64,000 nucleotides of DNA, from NCBI GenBank assembly GCA_019722365.1, contig JADFUC010000347.1, positions 1 to 64,000 of the forward strand. Direction: 5' to 3'. The DNA comes from Lithospermum erythrorhizon (Eukaryota > Streptophyta > Magnoliopsida > Boraginales > Boraginaceae). Below, piece after piece: positions 57,721 to 64,000 of this stretch. The notes beneath the pieces are model-generated. The model saw only the letters and a program-made list of their open reading frames with translations. It was not told the origin of the DNA and ran no database searches. The first letter of the stretch is position 1; every line of letters begins with the position of its first letter. The position numbers and the translations under genes were made by a program.

Positions 57721-60096
57721 TGAAATAACCGGATTCACTTTTACCAATATTATGTTGATAGTATATAAGTTTCGGTGGAGTATTTCGAGGTGAAATTAAA
57801 ATTCAGTCGAGTAGTGGAGAATTCAACAAATCGATTCGGTTGGTGGTATATTTAGGTTTGTGGTGGGACCGGAGATAGTATAAATAATTTAGATAATATC
57901 GATATAGAGATAAGTATGAGATAATTAGTAATATATGCCTCGGCGGGGAATAACGCAATGGAAATCGGTTTCGTTGATATTTAAGTGCGGAAGGTGAAGA
58001 TAGCTTGAGAACTTGACGGAACTTAAATTCTTCACTCCCAAATATCCGCTCACAGCATTATCACAATGCCGTCGAAACCATCTTTCTCCCCCCTCACTTG
58101 GCGAGGAAATACTCTCAATCCCCCACTTTGAGAATTTTTTCATTTAAATCGATTAATAGATCTAAAATCAAGAACAAAGTTAATGGATTTTCTTCTCCTG
58201 TCATCCCTCGTCACATCTAGGTAAGAAAGATCAAATCTTTTGAAGTATTCTTGAGTTTTTGAATAGTTGTTTTAATGGATTTTGTTGTTTTAGATGCTTG
58301 AATTTATTATAGCATAGAAATGTTATCGAGTATCGTATAGGGGATTAAGCGGTGATTTTAGTGTGGGGTTTAGAAAGTGGTGTAAGTTGAGGGTTGAGCT
58401 TTATTGGCTTAGCAGTGCTTTAAATTGTAATATGAGGTTAGAGAACTTTAATATAGTTGTTTGGGTATAGAATTATTGGTTTGGATGGATAAGGAGATTG
58501 GGTTGAGAAAGTTTGGGGAAAGTTAGGTATGGCGTTTAGCGTTTGAATTGGAGTTGTATTTAATGGATTAATTCTTTGTCGATTGATTGTTGGATTGATT
58601 AGAATGTCTTAAGTGTTATTGTTGGGGTAATAAGGCGATGACAGAATATTGAATTTTACGAAGTTGGCGATTAAAATCATAGTTATGTTGGAATATTAGT
58701 GTATACCCGATCTTGGGGATAAGATGATTGCTAGGGTTGTAAATTTGAATCGTGAGGCGTGGTATAACGCTTTCGGGGTTAATATAGATGCTAAAAGAGG
58801 TTATTCTACAAAATGTGTTATAATGTATAATTTCCTTGAATAGGAGTTGAGCTTTGGATCTATTGTGAGGGTACCTAGAGTCGTATTCTACTTGCTTTTG
58901 GGCTCGAGGTGAGTACAAATCTCACGATAGGGACCTTTATTATATATTATGTTATATATTTTTGCATGTGTTATCTTGGGATTATTCGATGTGTTGTTAT
59001 TGATTATGATTGATATTATGTGTAAATTTTGATTATGATTCATATGATGAAATAATTGATATTTTGAGTTATATTATGAGATAATTGAGACTATGATTCA
59101 TATAATGAGATATTAGTGATTATGATTTATATCATGGGATAGTTGTGAACATGATTCATGTTATAGGATTTTATTATTGGTATTAATCTTTAATTTGTGT
59201 CTTGATGTGTTTGATTGCTTTGTGTGGTACTTGCGGAGGCGGTGGTGACCCGACCGGGAGGTTTGGTGTGGGTGTGCATATTGTGTGGGTTGCCGAGTGA
59301 TTGGAGAGTTTGGTGTGATATGCACATTGGGGGTGTAGCCTGGGTGGGATGGAGGTGGAGGCACAAATGATTATGTGGGTGGATTCCACCATTATGTGTA
59401 TTATGTGTGGAGGTGGATTACGCCGTATGTGTATTATTTGGAGGTGGATTCCTCGTATGTGTATTATTTGGGAGGTGGGTTCACCATTATGTATTATTTG
59501 TGGAGATTGGATTCCTGTTTGATGACTTTGTGTGTGGGTGAGATTATTTTCGCTTAAATGAATATGTCTTGTTGGCGGTTATAAAAGTTATGTGATATTG
59601 TATAGAGAAATACATGTGATTTGTGAAACGATGGTTTATGGTGTAACTTTGATTAATGTATAAGGATATGTTTATATAAAGTATGAATATATGTGATGGG
59701 ATCAGTACTTATTGGTATTTGTATTCATTTCGGCGTAATAAACTATTTCCTGTCATGTTGGGCGTTTGATGCCTAGGTTCTAAAGGGGTTGATGGCTGAG
59801 GGTTGTCGAAGCTGCTGATAGGCTGCAGATTGAAGATCTAGATGAGGCGGTGGTGGCATAGGATTTCTGTTCCTATATTGTATTTTGGATTAACGTGTAT
59901 CTTAGGTTGTATAATTAAGGTGAATTTGTATATGGATTCGTTGTTTTATTGTATATGTTGTTAGTTAAATACGATAGACCAGTGTATTTTATTATTAATG
60001 TCCAAATGAAGTCTTTTATGTTGTTGCTCCAGATCGGTATTTCTGGTGTACGGGTTGTTGGCGCTTGCGCCAGGCGTAGGCGGGGCAGTCGTTACG
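57721..60096 (+). mobile_element. Solo gypsy LTR flanked by a 5 bp target duplication
   Basis: Begins TGAAATAACC and ends GTCGTTACG, about 2376 bp, with identical 5-base flanks TTTAT at 57716-57720 and 60097-60101. No PBS or PPT adjoins. In reverse orientation it resembles the Gypsy II LTRs: GGCTCGAGGTGAGTACAAAT next to CTCACGATRGGRACCTTT at 58900-58945, ATGCCTAGGTT near 59770, and GGGACCGGAGATAGTATAAA near 57865. It is thus a solo LTR of that family, left after LTR-LTR recombination removed the interior. Confidence 0.88.
59365..59525 (+). repeat. Minisatellite in the solo LTR
   Basis: Five units of 28-33 bp built on GGAGGTGGATTCCTCGTATG followed by TGTATTATTT. Unit variants carry ACCATT or ACGCCG in place of CTCGTA. 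Confidence 0.85.
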
Positions 60097-60101
60097 TTTA
60101 T

Positions 60102-60995
60102 AAGGAAAGTTTTAAGGATGTCGAAGATGATATTGATTTGATAGGGCCAACCTGCTGATGGTACATAAATAATAAGTATAATAAATAATAATGTTCAATG
60201 CGCATTATCAAGAATATCAACCTCGTCGTCGTCAAGCATACCGAGCTTCATATCGGAGTAACGTTTTAGCTTATTGTAATTTTTCAATCGGTAATCTAAA
60301 TTTTTATTTTTTATTCAACACAATTGTCCAAATGAAAACAAACATGCAATTTACCTTGTTCTTCTTTAAGCGAGTGGTTTTCTAGTTGGTAAGCTGAGTA
60401 ACAAGCTGGTTTTTGTTGGTTGCTCGATTACCTCAAAAGGACAAAAACATAAATTTTCCCAGCGAATTACATTTTTGTGGTGGATATATATTGTTGGCTT
60501 GAATAGAATATCATTGGAAGATGTGATCTTATGCCTGGGGTTCCCTGCAAAAAGTATTCAACCCGACAAATCCAAAGTCGAAAATGGGCATCAAATCACG
60601 ACCACCCACCCCATCCCCGCCATCCTCCTCCATGAAACGCCTCAGGCCCAAACAAAGCCCACATCCAGCACCCTCATCCTTCCGAATAACCATAGGGTAC
60701 TGGTACTTACTTTCTTTTGTTCGACGATAGAAGTAAATATTAACTTGAACTGTTCAACAGCTGCTTTAGGAGATTCCAATCTAGTGATTGATATTTTGGC
60801 TAAAGTCAAGAATATTATTATCGATATAGTTCTGAACAAGTTTTCATCAATGTCATTGTAGTAAGATGACAAATGACATATCACAATAGAAATTATTCTT
60901 ACGAATTTTGATTCTTATGAATTGTTTAAGGCGAAATAGAATCATTGAAGTAAGGTAGGCTTATTCAACTTATTGAGATATGCAGCATCTTGATA
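60102..60995. other. Intergenic with one unexplained open frame
   Basis: Contains a 128-codon plus-strand open stretch (60475-60861) without a proper ATG start and without similarity to any family I know. Its middle (60590-60690) is C-rich and Pro/Thr-rich, unlike the flanks. Possibly a fragment of a repeat-borne gene; not called as a gene. Confidence 0.35.
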
Positions 60996-62125
60996 AGTGT
61001 GTATATTACTCTCTTTTGAGGTCTAATTGATTATATTTTTATGCTATATTAGTTTAATTTGATATGAATTACACTTGTTTTTACCCAATTGTGAATTTAG
61101 GTATTTTATGCTATATAAGTTTTACCCTTTGAACCTAAATTGACCCTTAACACAGTGATTACGCGTAATATGAGCTATAAAATTATTTTCATGTAATTGT
61201 CCTACTTTGAGGAGTGTGTAGCTTTGAATTATATATATGTATGTGAATTATGGAGCACATTAAGTGATTGAATAAAATTAAGTATGAGGGAATGACAAAA
61301 ATGGAAAGTAAAGCTATATCTGAAGAGAAAATAATTGTAGAAGTGCATAGAGCACATCTCAAAGAAGAAGATAAAATTAAGAAATAAAAGTGTCTCGTGT
61401 GTTCCTCTGTATAAAATATTATGTGAAAAAAAGAGTGATGTGGAAGGTGAATGATGGAATTGAAAAAAAGAGAGATGTTGAGCACAAATTGTTTACAAGA
61501 CTCTATGAAACATGTCTTTGTTCTTACATAGTTGTTGGTTAAACCCAGTTCTGCTTGTCTTAGCGAGTATTAAAGTCCCCGGGCAAAATATGTTTCATTC
61601 ACAGCCTTAGCCTCATTACAATCCTAATTAAAGACCTTCTTACTTATCTTAAATGCATTGTTGATGAATTGATATATATATACTTAAATTTTATGGTAGA
61701 AGCATTAAATGATTCAAAGTTTGACCCGTAAACAAGCGCTTTGAGCGTGCGAGAAGGGAGAGATAACTAGTAGAGTTGTTTGCTCTAATGACTCGATGAT
61801 TTTATGCTGCTAAGTTTGAAAGGTTTTATACTCATGATTGAATGCATTCGATATAAGTTACATTGGTTTTGAAATGGAGTTACTTGCTTGAACTTGAGAT
61901 CTTTGGATGTCGATTTATCTACTATTTTCTTTGCTTGAGGACAAGCAAAAGCTTAAAGATGTGGGGGTGTGAGCCAGTATATATTATATAGTATTTTGAG
62001 GTCCCTAATTGATTATATTTTTATACTATATTAGTTTAATTTAATATGAATTCTGATTGTTTTTACAAAATTGCTTGAATTTAGATATTATTGAATAAAT
62101 TATAAAATATTGAAGCCAATTCTAT
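60996..62125 (+). mobile_element. Fragment of a Tat/Athila-like gypsy element
   Basis: GAGGACAAGCAAAAGCTTAA followed by AGATGTGGGGGTGTGA (61937-61970) is the characteristic 3' end with PPT of this gypsy group. The LTR that follows (from about 61967) contains TTTTGAGGTCCCTAATTGAT and TATACTATATTAGTTTAATTT. About 985 bases upstream the same text occurs at 61010-61110 (direct repeat). CTTAGCGAGTATTAAAGTCC at 61560 is also typical of the region before the PPT. The right LTR is cut by the CACTA element at 62126. Confidence 0.6.
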
Positions 62126-62400
62126 CACTACTACATTTCTGATCTAATGCAACGCCTAAATCCGTTGCATTAGGGCCAAAAAACGTTGCATTAGACCTAA
62201 TGCAACGGCTAGCTACCGTTGCATCCGCTTGCGTTGCATTAGGTCTAATACAACGCCTTTCGACCCTCTTGCAACGGTTCGATAATTTACAACAACCATT
62301 GCATTAGCTCTATAACTAATGCAACGGCCTATTATTACAATTGTTGCATTAGCCCTATAACTAATGCAAGGGTCTTTACCGTAGGAAATTTATGCAAAAC
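62126..62400 (+). mobile_element. CACTA (En/Spm) transposon end with subterminal repeats
   Basis: CACTACTACATTT at 62126 is a CACTA-type terminal inverted repeat. The next 250 bases contain about twelve copies of a 10-base motif alternating in orientation, TAATGCAACG and CGTTGCATTA (e.g. 62146, 62163, 62184, 62198, 62231, 62321, 62345). This is the arrangement bound by the element's own DNA-binding protein in studied CACTA elements. No matching right end (…TAGTG) is visible, so it is truncated or extends past later insertions. Confidence 0.75.
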
Positions 62401-62465
62401 TTGTTCATAAACATAAAAAATAGCATACAAGATCATTCAAAATGTATATATTCAAATTTATGGAA

Positions 62466-62473
<8 letters not shown>

Positions 62474-62534
<61 letters not shown>

Positions 62535-62540
62535 TATATA
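62474..62540. repeat. (TA)n microsatellite
   Basis: A run of about 65 bases of TA with one interruption (ACATA), following a 12-base A run. Confidence 0.95.
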
Positions 62541-62555
62541 AATTTGAGCACTTAC

Positions 62556-62808
62556 AGCACAGCGGAAAATCACCAACCAAGTCTTTCATGAAGCCTCTTT
62601 TGAATTCCAATTGAGCATCACAAAATGTCAATTCCTTTAGTTGATCTGTATGGGAGAGGTTGAATCAGTACTTGGGTGCCTTTAGGAGCACATGGGAGAT
62701 TGGATGAAAAATCAACATGAAACTAAAGAGTTTTGTTTTGATGCTGTTGACCCCGACTCCAAGGGAGAGGAGGCCGAAAATCTCATCTTTGGTGGCAGTA
62801 ATGAGCAT
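62556..62808 (-). pseudogene. Exon-like open stretch of unknown origin
   Basis: The minus strand from ATG 62808 encodes MLITATKDEIFGLLSLG and ISHVLLKAPKY, one TGA stop, then FNLSHTDQLKELTF and EFKRGFMKDLVGD. It ends exactly at a perfect donor (GTAAGT, 62555-62550). Composition is protein-like and unlike the flanking AT runs. It may be a gene fragment carried by the CACTA or the copia LTR; family unknown. Confidence 0.3.
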
Positions 62809-62819
62809 TGTTAGAAACA

Positions 62820-63413
62820 TGGCGAAAATCTAAAAAGCCTTTGCTTATATAGTGGTTCTCAAAATAACCTAAAAGCCCAACCGAATAGTTTAATGAGCCG
62901 ACTTGTTTAATTTAATTAAACCGTTAAGTAAATTAAACATTAACAAGTTATTAGTAACTAACAAGTTATTAACGAGCTCAACTAACTATTAAATTAATTA
63001 AACTGACTAGTTAATTAATTCGGGTTTATCAATTTGTATTTTACATTATCAATGTGAAATTCGATTGAAATATTAAGTTGATTCTGATAAACTCTAAATT
63101 TATGAAATGCTTGTTTTATTTCATACATGAAATATAACTTCAGCGTCATTGTATGTGTGACGCTTCTAAGCGCGAGATAATAAACTTAAATATAATAATA
63201 TAATAGATATTAATATTATTATAAACGATTATGCATGGGATCTAGTAATGCAGCATAACCTGCATTATTATCAGGTTCCTATTTAGTAATTTACAATTAC
63301 TATTATTGAACACTTAGTTTGGTAATCTCGTTTGGTAAAAGCTAGTAAAATGGTGTTCACAACAATTGTCGCAGGACATGATTATAGAAATCAATATACA
63401 TTGATTTCCAACA
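62820..63413 (-). repeat. Copia LTR, minus strand, partial
   Basis: Starts (minus) at 63413 with TGTTGGAAATCAATG and shows ATCATGTCCTGCGACAATTG, CACACATACAATGACG, TATTTCATGTATGAAAT and a CACTATATAAGC promoter-like site near 62855. These landmarks parallel those in the Copia II LTRs, so it is a related family. GTCAGGAAG directly before the start could be a PPT, making this the 3' LTR of an element whose body would lie to the right. The left boundary is unclear. Confidence 0.65.
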
Positions 63414-64000
63414 CTTCCTGACCTATTCAAAAGGTATATCGATTATATCATTTAAATAAATAACATAATATATAAATTGTATTTAAATAAATCGAATAAT
63501 ACACATTTAAGTGAATTGTATAATAAAAACAATTAGAATTTCACTGATATAAAATCTATAATACAATATATAATTTCCCATAGATATAATACAAAAATTT
63601 GATACTTCTTTACTATATAAATTAGAAATGTTCATAAATAAGGAGTAATACAAAAATAACTATGGTTTTATAAAACTTCTTTTCTAGAACACCGACTTTG
63701 TATTTATCGTCAAATGTTACCAAAAGATTTATATTTTCTTGAAAATCCACAAAGGTTTGTAAATGTCAAAACAAAACACTTTTTAATCGATAAAAAGAAA
63801 ATACATAAAACTTTATTAATAAGATAAAAGCAAATTGAACCATCATACAATATTGGTAAGTTCGTCATCATTAGATAGTAAATGTCCATTAACACATATT
63901 CTTGTTACTAGTTTTATTTTTTAAACTGGAGCAATAATATATCTATAAAGGAACTGTATCTTTGTTTTATCATAATATGTTTAATAAAGGGGAACAAGCA
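63414..64000. other. AT-rich DNA at the window edge
   Basis: About 75-80% AT with no protein-like frame. If the copia LTR to its left is a 3' LTR, the expected Pol C-terminus is not visible here, so it may instead be a solo or truncated LTR. Confidence 0.4.

Noticed and set aside
60475..60861. 128-codon plus-strand open stretch
   Set aside because: No ATG at its start (the frame opens at GTG), no recognisable family and mixed composition. Kept only as a note in the intergenic entry.
62146..62400. Evenly spaced short repeats that might look like a CRISPR array
   Set aside because: The motifs alternate in orientation, are only 10 bases long and follow a CACTA terminus in a plant genome.

Overview
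This is a 64 kb piece of a nuclear plant genome, most likely a eudicot. It is AT-rich, has spliced genes with GT-AG introns, and is dominated by Ty1-copia and Ty3-gypsy LTR retrotransposons primed by initiator-Met tRNA. I cannot name the species from the sequence. Only two genes look intact and functional: a single-exon secreted PMEI-domain protein (19324-19845, +) and a four-exon gene for the hinge subunit of mitochondrial complex III, QCR6/UQCRH-like (33975-37342, +). The start codon of the second is interrupted by an intron.

Layout. 1-4085: decayed copia gag-pol on the minus strand. 4085-10832: minus-strand gypsy element (Gypsy I) with gag and protease but no RT, RNase H or integrase. 10.8-19.3 kb: AT-rich intergenic DNA with GGTTCG-type arrays, a broken GRF zinc-finger exon, an orphan exon and a nested pair of inverted-repeat (MITE-like) elements. 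19.3-19.8 kb: PMEI gene. 20.8-31 kb: a minus-strand 'putative gypsy type transposon' (PF04195-like) gene, apparently split by a complete but decayed copia element (21549-29894, +; LTRs about 980 bp). 31-33.9 kb: intergenic, with a roughly 50 bp tandem repeat. 33.9-37.5 kb: QCR6 gene. 38893-48540: minus-strand chromovirus-like gypsy (Gypsy II) with 2.4 kb LTRs and recognisable gag, protease, RT, RNase H, integrase and chromodomain, all frameshifted. 48.5-49.6 kb: copia scraps. 49574-57614: plus-strand gypsy with good LTRs, PBS and PPT but an interior with no recognisable protein (LARD-like, C-poor). 57721-60096: solo gypsy LTR flanked by the duplication TTTAT. 61.0-62.1 kb: fragment of another gypsy with its PPT. 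62126-62400: CACTA transposon end with alternating subterminal repeats. 62.5-63.4 kb: minus-strand copia LTR.

The two host genes are clean, whereas the transposons are broken mainly by small insertions and deletions. That may be real decay or may partly reflect assembly error in repeats. The most interesting signals are the AT|G split start codon, the minisatellites placed at a corresponding site in the LTRs of each gypsy family, the gag-pro-only Gypsy I, the coding-free 49.6-57.6 kb element, and the nested insertions (copia into the PF04195 gene, CACTA into a gypsy LTR, MITE into MITE).
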